A stretch of 64,000 nucleotides of DNA from Oceanipulchritudo sp049975345 (GTDB taxonomy: Bacteria; Verrucomicrobiota; Verrucomicrobiia; Opitutales; Oceanipulchritudinaceae), in assembly GCA_049975345.1 (NCBI GenBank), contig JBNGDP010000004.1, positions 1 to 64,000 on the forward strand, in the 5' to 3' direction. The notes under the pieces were generated by a model. The model saw only the letters and a program-made list of their open reading frames with translations. It was not told the origin of the DNA and ran no database searches. Shown here one piece after another: positions 7,009-16,124 of the stretch (within the stretch, counting starts at the first letter, position 1; every line of letters starts with the position of its first letter). The translations under genes were made by a program, and so were the position numbers.

Positions 7009-8586
7009 ATGGCGCAGCAAACCCGATCCAACGACACCGACCCCCTCTTCTACAAGGACGCCGACACCTTCTTCCGGGCAAACGCCGCCGTCGGCCTGAC
7101 GTATGACGACATCACGCTGGCCACGCGCTACAGCGAGGTGCTGCCACGGCTGACGCGGACGGAAACCCGCCTCTCGGAGCGCCTGGGATTGAACATCCCG
7201 CTCATTTCCTCGGACATGGACACGGTGACCGAGTCCGAAATGGCGGCCGGCATGGCGCGCAACGGAGGGATCGGCATCATCCATTACAACATGAGCGAAA
7301 AGCGGCAGGTCCGGGAGGTGGCAAAGGTGAAGAACGACGTGCACGGCCTGATCCAGGACCCGATCGCGGTGAGCCCCGAGAGTTACATCGGGGACGTGCT
7401 GGAGATGATCGAGGTGCGGGGGTTCAAGTTCCACACCTTCCCGGTGGTGGACATCACCAACAAGTTCCTCGGCCTGTTGCGGGGCCGGGTGGTCAAGAAC
7501 CGCTACCGTGAAGTCAAGGTCTGCGACGCCATGACCCCTGCGGAGGATGTCTACAACATCCAGGAAAGCGAGATCGCGGACGATCCCATCGGGGTGGCCG
7601 ACCGGTTTTTCACCGACCACATGGGCATCCACAAGCTGATTGTCCTCGACAAGGAGGGCCATTTGAAAGGCCTCTTCACGATGTCGGACATTGAGCGCAT
7701 CCGCGAGGAGGAGAGTGCGGAAGTGCGCCCGGCGCGGGATGCCCAGTTCCGCCTTGTCTGTGGGGCGGCGTTATCGGCCCCGCGCGACAAGGCCGGGGAT
7801 CTCGACCGGGACCGGATCCTTGCCCATGCGTCACAACTTGTTGCGGAAGGCGTGGACGCCCTGGCCGTCTCCACGGCCCATGGCCACTCGGCCGGGGTCG
7901 GTGAAATGGTCCGGCTCCTGCGCAACGAATTCAAGGAGTTGACGCTCATCGCCGGCAACGTGACCAGCGCGGAGGGGGTGGAATACCTTGCCGAGTGCGG
8001 GGCCGACGCGATCAAGATCGGACAGGGGCCCGGATCCATCTGCACCACCCGCATCGTGGCCGGGGTCGGTATTCCGCAATTGACCGCCCTCTACGTCTGC
8101 TCAAAAGCCGCCGGGAAGACCGGGACCCGGATCATCGCGGACGGGGGGATCACCAAGAGCGGGGACATTGTCAAGGCCCTCACCCTGGCGCACGCGATCA
8201 TGGCCGGGGGGCTCTTCGCCGGCTGCCGGGAGGCGCCCGGCACCCTCATGGAAATTAACGGAAAACTGTACAAGCAGTACCGCGGGATGGGCAGCCACGG
8301 TGCCATGAAGTCCGGATCCGCCGCCCGTTACGGCCACGAGAAGAAAGCCCAAAAGGCCGGCAAGGTGGCCGCCGAGGGCATCGAGGCCCTCAAGGAAGTC
8401 TCCGGCAGCCTTGACGACACCCTGCGGGAGCTCGTTGGCGGCCTGCAGAGCGGCATGGGCTATCTCGGCGCGAAGACCCTCGAGGAATTGCGCGAGCGCG
8501 CCCGCTACATCCGCGTCTCCCCCGCCGGCCAGCGCGAGTCCGCCCCGCACGACGTGGTGGAGGTCAAGACCTCGAAGGAGGACTGA
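7009..8586 (+). CDS. guaB: Inosine-5'-monophosphate dehydrogenase
   Basis: A 525-aa IMP dehydrogenase, the first committed step of GMP synthesis (IMP + NAD to XMP). Domains: catalytic TIM barrel split by two CBS domains (about 115-230). The catalytic cysteine is Cys345 in GPGSICTTRIVAGVG, and the flap Arg-Tyr pair is at 440-441. IADGGITKSGDI and YRGMGS-GAM are classic phosphate-binding motifs. It is about 35 aa longer than usual, with short extensions at both ends. One oddity: in the AHGHS motif the family's usual Asp is Ser288 (AVSTAHGHS). GMP reductase is unlikely because CBS domains are present. The 3' end abuts a heptad repeat block leading to ispH. Confidence 0.93.
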   Translation: MAQQTRSNDTDPLFYKDADTFFRANAAVGLTYDDITLATRYSEVLPRLTRTETRLSERLGLNIPLISSDMDTVTESEMAAGMARNGGIGIIHYNMSEKRQVREVAKVKNDVHGLIQDPIAVSPESYIGDVLEMIEVRGFKFHTFPVVDITNKFLGLLRGRVVKNRYREVKVCDAMTPAEDVYNIQESEIADDPIGVADRFFTDHMGIHKLIVLDKEGHLKGLFTMSDIERIREEESAEVRPARDAQFRLVCGAALSAPRDKAGDLDRDRILAHASQLVAEGVDALAVSTAHGHSAGVGEMVRLLRNEFKELTLIAGNVTSAEGVEYLAECGADAIKIGQGPGSICTTRIVAGVGIPQLTALYVCSKAAGKTGTRIIADGGITKSGDIVKALTLAHAIMAGGLFAGCREAPGTLMEINGKLYKQYRGMGSHGAMKSGSAARYGHEKKAQKAGKVAAEGIEALKEVSGSLDDTLRELVGGLQSGMGYLGAKTLEELRERARYIRVSPAGQRESAPHDVVEVKTSKED

Positions 8587-8733
8587 GGACCAAAGACAAA
8601 GGACGAAAGACAAAAGACGAGGGAGGATTAGGCTTTCGACCTTTGACTTTTGTCTTTCGTCCTTTGTCTTTCGTCCTTTGTCTTTGGTCCTTTGTCTTTC
8701 GACCTTAGTCCTTTGACTTTAGACCTTTGACTC
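8587..8733. repeat. Heptanucleotide repeat block between guaB and ispH
   Basis: Directly after the guaB stop come five to six 7-nt units of the form RGACNAA (for example GGACCAA, AGACAAA). After a short break about 14 units follow in the opposite sense (CTTTCGT, CCTTTGT), ending about 9 bp before the ispH start. The two halves are complementary over 27-29 bp apart from one 14-nt slip, so the transcript could form a long imperfect hairpin in the guaB-ispH spacer. Confidence 0.9.
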
Positions 8734-8741
8734 CCATTTTA

Positions 8742-9644
8742 ATGGACATGAAAGTCATTCGGGCACAAAGCGCAGGATTTTGCTGGGGGGTCGAGAGGGC
8801 GATTGATATCGCGCGGGACTTCGCCTCACGGGGGCGCCGCCCGGTGTACACGGACGGCCCGCTGATCCACAACAGCCAGATGATGGAACGGCTGCAGAAC
8901 GAGGGGATCCGCGAAGTCGGCGATTACCAGAGCTCGAAGGACCTCTGCATCGACGCGAACAAGGAGGAGAACGCGGTCCTTGTGGTCCGGGCCCACGGGA
9001 TTTCCCCCGAGCGAAGGAAATATTTGAAGAGCATCGGCATCGAGTTCAAGGACGCCACCTGTCCGGACGTCGGCATCGTGGCCGGCAAGATCCGCATGCA
9101 TGCCAGGAAAGGCTACACCACGGTGATTTTCGGGGACAAGAACCATCCCGAAGTGATCGGCCTGATGGGCTACACCGAGGGGAAGGGGCATCCGGTTCGC
9201 TCCATCGAGGATATTGACGCCCTCCCCGAACTTGGGGACAAGGTCGTCATGGTTTCCCAGACCACGATGTTCACCGACGAATTCCATCAACTGGCGGACC
9301 ATTTGAAAGCGAAGTACCCGGAGGCCTTGATTTTCGACACCATCTGCGGGGCCACCAAGGACCGGCAGGGGGACATCGCCGTGCTTTTCGAGGAAGGGGT
9401 CGAGGCCTTCGTCGTCATCGGGGGCCATCACTCGGCCAACACCTGCAAACTGGCCATGCTGGCCCGCAAGACGGGCCTCCCGACCTACCACATCGAGACC
9501 GCGAGGGAGATCGACAAGGACGATTTGAGCCAGTACGCGACCGTCGGGGTGACCGCCGGTGCCTCCACCCCGGAATTCCTGATCAGCGAGGTCTGCAACC
9601 AACTGGCGGCCATTGACCACAAGCCGGTTCCGGCCCAACCTTAG
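8742..9644 (+). CDS. ispH: 4-hydroxy-3-methylbut-2-enyl diphosphate reductase
   Basis: A 300-aa IspH (LytB), last step of the MEP isoprenoid pathway, forming IPP and DMAPP from HMBPP. The three cysteines that hold the iron-sulfur cluster are visible: Cys14 (GFCWGVERA), Cys107 (DATCPDVG) and Cys202 (DTICGATKDRQ). Substrate-binding motifs RAHGISP, NHPEV and GGHHSANT are present. I choose the ATG at 8742; 8748 is an equally plausible ATG, and a TTG at 8727 lies in repeat sequence. Same direction as guaB across the repeat spacer; the 3' end overlaps convergent rdgB by 4 nt. Confidence 0.95.
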   Translation: MDMKVIRAQSAGFCWGVERAIDIARDFASRGRRPVYTDGPLIHNSQMMERLQNEGIREVGDYQSSKDLCIDANKEENAVLVVRAHGISPERRKYLKSIGIEFKDATCPDVGIVAGKIRMHARKGYTTVIFGDKNHPEVIGLMGYTEGKGHPVRSIEDIDALPELGDKVVMVSQTTMFTDEFHQLADHLKAKYPEALIFDTICGATKDRQGDIAVLFEEGVEAFVVIGGHHSANTCKLAMLARKTGLPTYHIETAREIDKDDLSQYATVGVTAGASTPEFLISEVCNQLAAIDHKPVPAQP

Positions 9645-10246
9645 CCCGCCAGGCGGCGGACAAACTGCATCCATTCCTTCAAGGCACGCCCTCGATGGGA
9701 GAGGCCATGCTTCACGGCGCTGCCAAGGGCGGCGAAACTCTTGTTGTAACCCAGCGGCTGGAACAGGGGATCATACCCGAAGCCGCCCTTGCCGCTTGGG
9801 GTTTCAAGAATGTGACCCTCACAGGATCCCCGGAAGCAGTAGTCCTCGCCGCCGCTATTTGCAAAAAAGAGGACGCAGACAAAACGGGCGGTACGGTTCT
9901 TCATGGGCACCCCGCGCAGGGCCTGCAGCAGCTTGATATTGTTGGCGGCCGCATTGCCGGCCGGACCGGCATAGCGGGCGGATTGCACCCCTGGAGCGCC
10001 ATCAAGCGCATCCACTTCCAGCCCGCTGTCATCGGCGAGGGCCCATGCGCCCTCGGGAAGCTTGTCCAGCAGCGCCTCCCCCTTGATGCGGGCGTTCGCC
10101 TCAAAGGTCGTCCCGGTCTCCTCGACCTCCGGCATTCCGCCGATATCGTTCGCCAAATGGAGTTTCACCGGGAGACGATCCTTGTAGATCATTTCCGCAA
10201 ACTCTTCAAACTTGTGCGCGTTCCCGCTGGCCAGGAAAACCTCCAT
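9641..10246 (-). CDS. rdgB: XTP/dITP pyrophosphatase (RdgB/HAM1)
   Basis: A 201-aa non-canonical purine NTP pyrophosphatase that removes dITP and XTP from the nucleotide pool. Family motifs: SGNAHKFEEF at the N-terminus, TFEANARIKGEAL, the acidic ALADDSGLEVDALDG metal site, PGVQSARYAG, then GGFGYDPLFQP and the closing SHRGRAL. The ATG at 10246 (MEVFLASGN) matches the family N-terminus; upstream in-frame codons run into ribD. It is downstream of ribD on the same strand (20-nt gap). Confidence 0.93.
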   Translation of the reverse strand: MEVFLASGNAHKFEEFAEMIYKDRLPVKLHLANDIGGMPEVEETGTTFEANARIKGEALLDKLPEGAWALADDSGLEVDALDGAPGVQSARYAGPAGNAAANNIKLLQALRGVPMKNRTARFVCVLFFANSGGEDYCFRGSCEGHILETPSGKGGFGYDPLFQPLGYNKSFAALGSAVKHGLSHRGRALKEWMQFVRRLAG

Positions 10247-10265
10247 CGTCCCGCACCATAAGCAT

Positions 10266-11390
10266 TCAGGATTCAGGGTAAACAATAAATCCGCGCATCA
10301 GCTGGTCGTCGCCGAAAGACTCGTGTCGCACGCTCCGCAGGCTCACGGCGTCCTGCATGGTGTGCGGCTCCAGCCCCATGAAGGGGGAAAGCCCGCTGGT
10401 GTCGGCGAGCACTTTGGGGGCACGGTAGGCGAAAAGATAATGGAGAAACCTGTATTTCAGAAATGAACTCAGGAGATGTGCCCCACCCTCGACATAAACG
10501 CCGCTGATCCCGTGCTCATGACAACGGTTCGAAAACTCCCCCAGCCCGCCATCCTCGACCGTCTCCTGCAATTCCCAGAACTCCAGCCCGTAAGCTTCCT
10601 TCAACGGCCTGACCTTGTCGGCCCTCGCCCGACTGGTGACCACGATGGTCCGCTCCCTCCATTCATCCACGTAGAGCCGATGCAGCCCGTCCTTGAAGGT
10701 GATCAGGTTGCGGTCAAAGACGAACCGCAGAGGACACCATTCCGGGGCCTCCGCGATCCGTGAAGTCAGGGTGGGATCATCAGCCAGCACCGTGCCCGCC
10801 CCCACCGCAATGGCCGGAAAATAACGCCTCCAGCGGTGGACGTCCGCCCGCGCCTCCGCGCCGGTGATCCATTTCGACAGGCCGCCGCGGGTGGCGATGC
10901 GCCCGTCGATCGTGGTCGCGATCTTGCCGGCAAAGAACGGACGCCCGGTTTCCATTTGCCAGTTGAAAATGAGGTTCAAATCGGCGCATGCCTCCGCGAG
11001 GAGGCCGCTTTCCACCTGCAACCCGGCTTCCCGCAGCACCTCGAAGCCTCGGCCCGCGTGGGCGGGATTCGGATCGGTTGCCCCGGCCATGACCGACCGG
11101 ATGCCGGAGGCGATGATGGCATCGGTGCAGGCGCCCGTGCGGCCGCAGGTCGAGCACGGCTCGAGGGTCACGACAAGGATTGTTGATGCGTCGGCCTCCA
11201 GCCCCTTTGCGTGGAAGGCCTTGAGGGCGACAATCTCGGCGTGGTCCTCGCCGGCGGGTTGGGTGTGGCCGGCCGCAACCACTTGCCCCTGATGCACAAT
11301 GACGGCCCCGACTGCGGGATTCGGGTGGGTGTTCCCCATCGCCCTGCGGGCCTCCGCGATGGCCAGCCGCATCCATGCCTCGGCGCTCAT
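10266..11390 (-). CDS. ribD: Bifunctional riboflavin deaminase/reductase
   Basis: A 374-aa RibD with two domains, catalysing the second and third steps of riboflavin synthesis from GTP. Residues 1-145 are a cytidine-deaminase-like zinc domain: His50-Ala-Glu52 plus Cys79 and Cys88 in EPCSTCGRTGAC. From about 150 the reductase domain begins (FFAGKIATTIDGRIAT, then VGAGTVLADDP and the NADPH-binding VYVEGGAHLLSSF). Its start overlaps the stop of the MBL hydrolase in an ATGA, indicating translational coupling, and rdgB follows. Other rib genes are not in the window. Confidence 0.93.
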   Translation of the reverse strand: MSAEAWMRLAIAEARRAMGNTHPNPAVGAVIVHQGQVVAAGHTQPAGEDHAEIVALKAFHAKGLEADASTILVVTLEPCSTCGRTGACTDAIIASGIRSVMAGATDPNPAHAGRGFEVLREAGLQVESGLLAEACADLNLIFNWQMETGRPFFAGKIATTIDGRIATRGGLSKWITGAEARADVHRWRRYFPAIAVGAGTVLADDPTLTSRIAEAPEWCPLRFVFDRNLITFKDGLHRLYVDEWRERTIVVTSRARADKVRPLKEAYGLEFWELQETVEDGGLGEFSNRCHEHGISGVYVEGGAHLLSSFLKYRFLHYLFAYRAPKVLADTSGLSPFMGLEPHTMQDAVSLRSVRHESFGDDQLMRGFIVYPES

Positions 11391-12037
11391 CCCTGCACCT
11401 CCGCCCGCACAAACGGGTTGCCCCGCGCTTCCCGGCCGACGCTGGTCTCCGGACCGTGGCCGGGATAAACGACCGTCTCGGCCGGCATCGTGTAGATATT
11501 CTCCCGGATCGAGCGGTCCAGCTCCTCGAAGGAACAGCCGGGAAAGTCGGTCCGCCCGACGCCCCCCCTGAAGAGGGCGTCCCCGGAGACGGCGAAATTG
11601 TCCTCAAAAAACCAATACAGAATGCTTCCGGGGCTGTGCCCCGGGACGTGCCGCACCTCCACCGGGCGCCCGATGATCCGGATCCGCTGTCCGTGCTCCA
11701 GCCAGGTCTCCACCCGCACCGGCTTCATTTCGATGCCCGGCATCGAGAAGACGCCCATGACCTCCGGTTTCTCATAGAACATCCGGTCCCCCGCGTGGGC
11801 ATGTACCGGAATTTCCTGTTCGTTGAACCGTCCGCCGTCGAGGGTATGGTCCCAGTGGCCGTGGGTTAGATACAGGCCGCCGATGCGGTATCCCGTGCGC
11901 ACCGCCTCCCTCTCCACCGTGGCCCATGCGTTCAGCGGCGCGTCGAAAACGGCCGTTTCCCCCCTTTCGGGATTGCTGACCAGGAAGCAATTGGTCCCGA
12001 TGGGTGGAAGCTCATATGTGCGGATGTCGAGGGTCAT
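11387..12037 (-). CDS. MBL-fold hydrolase, glyoxalase II-like
   Basis: A 216-aa metallo-beta-lactamase-fold protein. The metal motif THGHWDHTLDG gives HxHxDH; a further His is in PGHSPGSILYW, the bridging Asp in SGDALFRGGVGRTD, and the last His in VYPGHGPETSVGRE. It is the short glyoxalase II-like type, so hydrolysis of a thioester such as S-lactoylglutathione or a related thiol ester is the best guess. I use the ATG at 12037 (MTLDIRTYEL). First gene of a three-gene minus-strand unit with ribD (ATGA overlap) and rdgB. Confidence 0.85.
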   Translation of the reverse strand: MTLDIRTYELPPIGTNCFLVSNPERGETAVFDAPLNAWATVEREAVRTGYRIGGLYLTHGHWDHTLDGGRFNEQEIPVHAHAGDRMFYEKPEVMGVFSMPGIEMKPVRVETWLEHGQRIRIIGRPVEVRHVPGHSPGSILYWFFEDNFAVSGDALFRGGVGRTDFPGCSFEELDRSIRENIYTMPAETVVYPGHGPETSVGREARGNPFVRAEVQG

Positions 12038-12088
12038 ATCAGCAGACCGTAGGGACCTGTCCGTTGACCGCAACTTGGTTTTCTCAAG

Positions 12089-12239
12089 GAGCGGCGGTTT
12101 TCAACCGCCGGCACCCTTTCCGACACACGGCGCTTTCAAAGCGCCGCTCCCTGGATGGACCCACTGCAGACCTGTCCTGAGTCCGCCAACCGCCGGCACC
12201 CTTTCCGGCACACGACGCTTTCAAAGCGCCGCTCCCTGG
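12089..12239. repeat. Duplicated 52-bp hairpin repeats upstream of thrS
   Basis: The 302-bp divergent gap (12038-12339) holds two copies of a 52-bp sequence, 12103-12154 and 12188-12239, differing at two positions. The copies contain the hairpin GGCGCTTTCAAAGCGCC (one base changed in the second). A matching hairpin, GGCGGTTTTCAACCGCC (12092-12108), starts the first copy, and GGAGCGGCG pairs with CGCCGCTCC across the whole unit. Arms joined through a TTC-type turn recur at 17308-17326. It looks like a short dispersed repeat family and contains no ORF that I trust. Confidence 0.75.
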
Positions 12240-12268
12240 CACCTGGCAATCTCCCCATCCGCCAACCC

Positions 12269-12297
12269 TTGACTAATTCCCCGTTTGGCCTCTTAAC
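12269..12297 (+). promoter_or_regulatory. Possible sigma70 promoter of thrS
   Basis: TTGACT (12269-12274) matches a -35 box, with CTTAAC at a 17-nt spacing as a weak -10. It lies about 43 bp upstream of the thrS ATG and clear of the repeats. The weak -10 keeps this tentative. No T-box-like element is obvious. Confidence 0.3.
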
Positions 12298-12339
12298 GGG
12301 AGTTTTCGAAATTTCAGACGGCCCCGGGCCGGACTTGCC

Positions 12340-14038
12340 ATGAAACAGATGACACCACTGGAAGAACTCCGCCACTCCGCCTCCCACGTGCTGGCGACGG
12401 CCGTGCTGCGCCTTTTCCCCGAGGCCAAGCTCGACATCGGGCCGCCGACGGAATCCGGATTCTACTACGATTTCGACCTGGATCACAGCTTCACCATGGA
12501 GGACCTGGAGCGGATCGAGGAGGAGATGCGCAAGGTCATCAAGGAGAACCAGCGCTTCGAGCGGTTCGAGACCAGCCGGGAGGAGGCCGAAAAGCTGATC
12601 CGCGAACGGGGCCAGGAGCGCTACAAGCTGGGACGCCTTGGCGACATTCCGGAGGGCGACCCGATCAGCTTCTACCGCAACGGCGAGTTTGTCGACCTGT
12701 GCGCCGGGACGCACGTCAACTACACCAAGAAGATCAAGGCCTTCAAGCTGCTCAACGTGGCCGGCGCCTACCACCGGGGGGACGAGAAAAACAAGCAGCT
12801 GCAGCGGATCTACGGAACGGCCTACCCGACCAAAAGCGAACTGGAGGAGCACATGGCCCGCCTCGAGGAGGCGAGAAAGCGCGACCACCGGAAGCTGGGC
12901 CGGGAACTGGGACTCTTTCACATCGACGAGGCCGTCGGGCAGGGATTGATCCTCTGGACTGCGAACGGCTCGATCATCCGCCAGGAGCTGCAGACCTTCA
13001 TCGCGGAGGAACTCCGCAAGCAGGGCTACTTCCAGGTCTTCACCCCGCATATCGGCAAGCTCGGGCTCTACCGGACCAGCGGGCACTTCCCCTACTACAA
13101 GGACTCCCAGTTCATGCCCATCATCGAGCGCGACAGCATGGAGGAGCTCGCCTCCGAGGGCTGCTCCTGCGCCGAACTCAGCAACCAACTGGACGACGGC
13201 GAGGTCGACGGCTTCCTTCTCAAGCCGATGAACTGCCCGATGCACATCAAGATTTTCGACGCGGAACCGCACAGCTACCGGGACCTGCCGGTGCGGCTGG
13301 CAGAGTTCGGCACCGTCTACCGATGGGAACAGTCCGGCGAACTGAACGGGATGACGCGCGTGCGCGGTTTCACCCAGGATGACGCGCACATCTTCTGTAC
13401 CGAGGAACAGGTGGAAGAGGAAATCCAGGGCTGCCTGGACCTTGTCAAGACGGTCTTCAACACGCTCGGGATGAAGGAGTACCGGGTGCGGCTTGGGCTC
13501 CGGGATCCGGATTCCTCGAAGTACACCGGCGAGGGCGCCCTTTGGGACAAGGCCGAAACCGCCCTGCGGGCCGTGGCCAAAACCCTCGGGGTCCCCTTCA
13601 CCGAGGAGCCCGGGGAGGCCGCCTTTTACGGTCCGAAAATCGACTTTGTCGTCAAGGATGTCATCGGCCGCGAATGGCAACTCGGGACCGTGCAGGTTGA
13701 CTACAACCTGCCGGAGCGATTCGACCTTCATTACGTCGGGGCCGACAACCAGCCGCACCGGCCGGTCATGATCCACCGCGCCCCCTTCGGCTCGCTGGAG
13801 CGCTTCACCGGCGTCCTGATNNNNNNNNNNNNNNNNNNNNNNNNNNNNNNNNNNNNNNNNNNNNNNNNNNNNNNNNNNNNNNNNNNNNNNNNNNNNNNNN
13901 NNNNNNNNNNNNNNNNNNNNGGGACAGGTCACCATCCGCTCCCGTGTGAACAAACAGGATGAGGGGACCCTCCCCTCCGCCGATGCCATTGACCGGATTC
14001 TCCAGCGGATCGCCGAAAAGGCCCTGCCGGTCGAGTAA
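12340..14038 (+). CDS. thrS: Threonyl-tRNA synthetase without TGS domain, interrupted by a gap
   Basis: Charges tRNA-Thr. The protein begins directly at the second (editing) domain: HSASHVLA with His12 and His16 just after the start, and CAGTHV later. The N-terminal TGS domain of about 60 aa is absent. The class II catalytic core follows, with MNCPMH, YRWEQSGELNG, RGFTQDDAH and the Zn/ATP-site VMIHRAPFGSLERF. A 100-N run (13821-13920) breaks the anticodon-binding domain; the C-terminal end resumes as GQVTIRSRVNKQDEG in another frame, so the gap length is a placeholder. Compared with E. coli ThrS about 78 aa (about 235 nt) are missing. No Shine-Dalgarno is seen. Confidence 0.92.
13821..13920. 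other. Assembly gap of 100 N inside thrS
   Basis: Exactly 100 N, a usual placeholder for unknown length. The reading frame changes from frame 1 to frame 2 across it, so the real distance is not 100. Alignment by eye to E. coli ThrS suggests about 235 nt. Confidence 0.95.
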
Positions 14039-14066
14039 GCTGTAATTCCATCAAACCAACCCTCCA

Positions 14067-15998
14067 TTGAACGGTTACCAGCACATTCATGAGAAGTGGA
14101 CCCTCGACGGGGCGCGCGAAACCTACGGAATTGATTCCTGGGGCAACGGGTACTTCAGGATCGATGAGAAGGGGGAGGTGGTTGTCATCCCCTCCGGGGA
14201 AGCGGACGGCCAGAGCATCAGCCTGACCCGCATTGTCAGCGACGTCCGGGAGCGCGGCTGGTCCCTGCCGGTGCTGCTGCGCTTCGAGGGGATCCTGTAC
14301 TCACGGATCAAGGCCATCAACGAAAGTTTCCACTCGGCGATCCGGGAGTATGAGTACAAGGGTGACTACCGCGGCGTGTACCCGATCAAGGTCAACCAGC
14401 AGGAGCAGGTCATCGAGGAGCTTTCCACCTACGGGAAGGAGTTTCACCACGGGCTTGAGGCCGGGAGCAAACCCGAGTTGATCGCCGCCATGGCCTACCT
14501 GGACGATCCGGAGGCCCTCCTCATCTGCAACGGCTACAAGGACGAGGAATTCATCGACCTCGGCCTGTACGCCCGGAAACTGGGCATCAACTGCATTTTC
14601 GTGATCGAGACCCTGCAGGAGGTCCCGCTGATCCTCAAGCGCTCCGAGACTCTCGGCATCCGCCCGGTGCTGGGCGTGCGCATGAAACTGGCCAGCAGTG
14701 GCAGCGGCCACTGGAAGGAATCCGGCGGCGACCGGAGCGTCTTCGGGTTGAACGCCTTCCAGTTGATGGGGGTCGTCGACCTGCTGAAAAAGGGAAATGC
14801 GCTGGACTGCCTGCAGTTGCTCCACTTTCACCTCGGTTCCCAGCTCCCCAACATCCGCGACCTGCGCAGCGCGGCAACGGAAGCCAGCCGCGTCTATTGC
14901 GGCCTCGCACAGGAGGGGGCCCCGATGGGGATGATCGACCTCGGCGGGGGGCTGGCTGTCGATTACGACGGATCCCACACCAGCTCCAGCAGCTCCTGCA
15001 ATTACACCCTCGATGAATACGCACGGGACATGGTGGAAGTGATCAAGGGCATTGTCGACGAGGCGGAACTTCCCCACCCGACCATCATCACAGAGTCCGG
15101 GCGGGCCACCGTGGCCTACTACTCCGTGTTGTTGTTCAATATCCTCGAGGTCAGCCGCTTCGCCGTCGCCCAGGAATTGCCGGCCCTGCCGGAGGAAGCC
15201 CACGAGCTGACCGGGAACATCCTCATCACGGCCAAATCGGTCAGCACCAAGAACCTGCAGGAATGCTTCCATGACGCGATCTTCTACCGCGACGAGATCC
15301 GCACCCTTTTCCGACACGGGAGCATCAGCATCCGTGAGCGTGCCATCGTCGAGGAGATCTTCTGGATCACCATGCTGCGCATCCGCGAAAAGATGAGCCG
15401 CCTGCGCCATCCGCCGCGCGACCTGGAGGATCTGGAATCCGCCCTCGCGGATATCTATTACGGCAACCTCAGCGTCTTCCAGTCGCTCCCCGATTCATGG
15501 GCCATCGACCAGCTCTTTCCGATGATACCGATCCACCGCCTGACGGAGGCCCCCGTGCGACAGGGGATCATCGCCGACATCACCTGCGACTGCGACGGCA
15601 AGATCGACCGATTCATCGACCTTCACGAGGTCCGTCACACCCTTCCTCTCCATGATTTCCGGGAGGGTGAGGATTACGTCCTTGGCGCCTTTCTCGTCGG
15701 CGCCTATCAGGAGACCCTCGGCGACCTGCACAACCTCTTCGGCGACACCCACGTCGTCGGGGTCCGTTTTGACGAGGACGGGGACGTCGACTACTTCCGC
15801 GAACTGGAGGGAGACTCCGTCGAGGACGTTCTCGGGTATGTCGAGTATGATCCAAAGGAACTGACCCGTCGCTTCCGTGAAAAGGCGGAAAAGGCGGTCA
15901 AGAAACAGCGCATCTCCGGCACCGAGCGCAAGTCGATCATGAACACCTACCTCGAGGGCCTGCGCGGCTACACCTACCATGAGCCGGAAAGCCTGTAG
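14067..15998 (+). CDS. speA: Biosynthetic arginine decarboxylase
   Basis: A 643-aa PLP-dependent decarboxylase (alanine-racemase fold) converting arginine to agmatine. The PLP lysine is Lys108 in GVYPIKVNQQ, a hallmark of SpeA. Other motifs: HHGLEAGSKPEL, LHFHLGSQ, the glycine loop IDLGGGLAVDYDGS and ITESGRATVAYY. The length matches the family (about 630-660). The start is a TTG at 14067, the only plausible start before the conserved N-terminus WTLDGARETYGI. First of three polyamine genes; the spacer to the next gene is a 32-bp hairpin. Agmatine-to-putrescine enzymes are not in the window. Confidence 0.95.
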   Translation: MNGYQHIHEKWTLDGARETYGIDSWGNGYFRIDEKGEVVVIPSGEADGQSISLTRIVSDVRERGWSLPVLLRFEGILYSRIKAINESFHSAIREYEYKGDYRGVYPIKVNQQEQVIEELSTYGKEFHHGLEAGSKPELIAAMAYLDDPEALLICNGYKDEEFIDLGLYARKLGINCIFVIETLQEVPLILKRSETLGIRPVLGVRMKLASSGSGHWKESGGDRSVFGLNAFQLMGVVDLLKKGNALDCLQLLHFHLGSQLPNIRDLRSAATEASRVYCGLAQEGAPMGMIDLGGGLAVDYDGSHTSSSSSCNYTLDEYARDMVEVIKGIVDEAELPHPTIITESGRATVAYYSVLLFNILEVSRFAVAQELPALPEEAHELTGNILITAKSVSTKNLQECFHDAIFYRDEIRTLFRHGSISIRERAIVEEIFWITMLRIREKMSRLRHPPRDLEDLESALADIYYGNLSVFQSLPDSWAIDQLFPMIPIHRLTEAPVRQGIIADITCDCDGKIDRFIDLHEVRHTLPLHDFREGEDYVLGAFLVGAYQETLGDLHNLFGDTHVVGVRFDEDGDVDYFRELEGDSVEDVLGYVEYDPKELTRRFREKAEKAVKKQRISGTERKSIMNTYLEGLRGYTYHEPESL

Positions 15999-16015
15999 TT
16001 ATTCATCTCACCCCA

Positions 16016-16105
16016 AAATCGCTATCGCTATCGCTATTGCTATCGGACAGCCTTCAAGGAAAACGTTGTGACGTCCGATAGCGATAGCGATAGCGATAGC
16101 GATTT
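16016..16105. repeat. Hexanucleotide hairpin in the speA-dehydrogenase spacer
   Basis: The left arm (16016-16047) consists of ATCGCT-type hexamers and the right arm (16074-16105) of AGCGAT-type hexamers. They pair over 31 of 32 positions, with a 26-nt loop. The single mismatch would be a G-U pair in RNA. The structure starts 18 bp after the speA stop and ends 19 bp before the next start. Confidence 0.95.
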
Positions 16106-16124
16106 AGATTATACAGTTTAGCCC

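Noticed and set aside
8587..8733. CRISPR-like array
   Set aside because: Units are 7 nt with no spacers; there are no cas genes in the window.
12136..14067. Long minus-strand ORF across thrS and the N gap
   Set aside because: Antisense to thrS and open through the gap only because N was translated as X.
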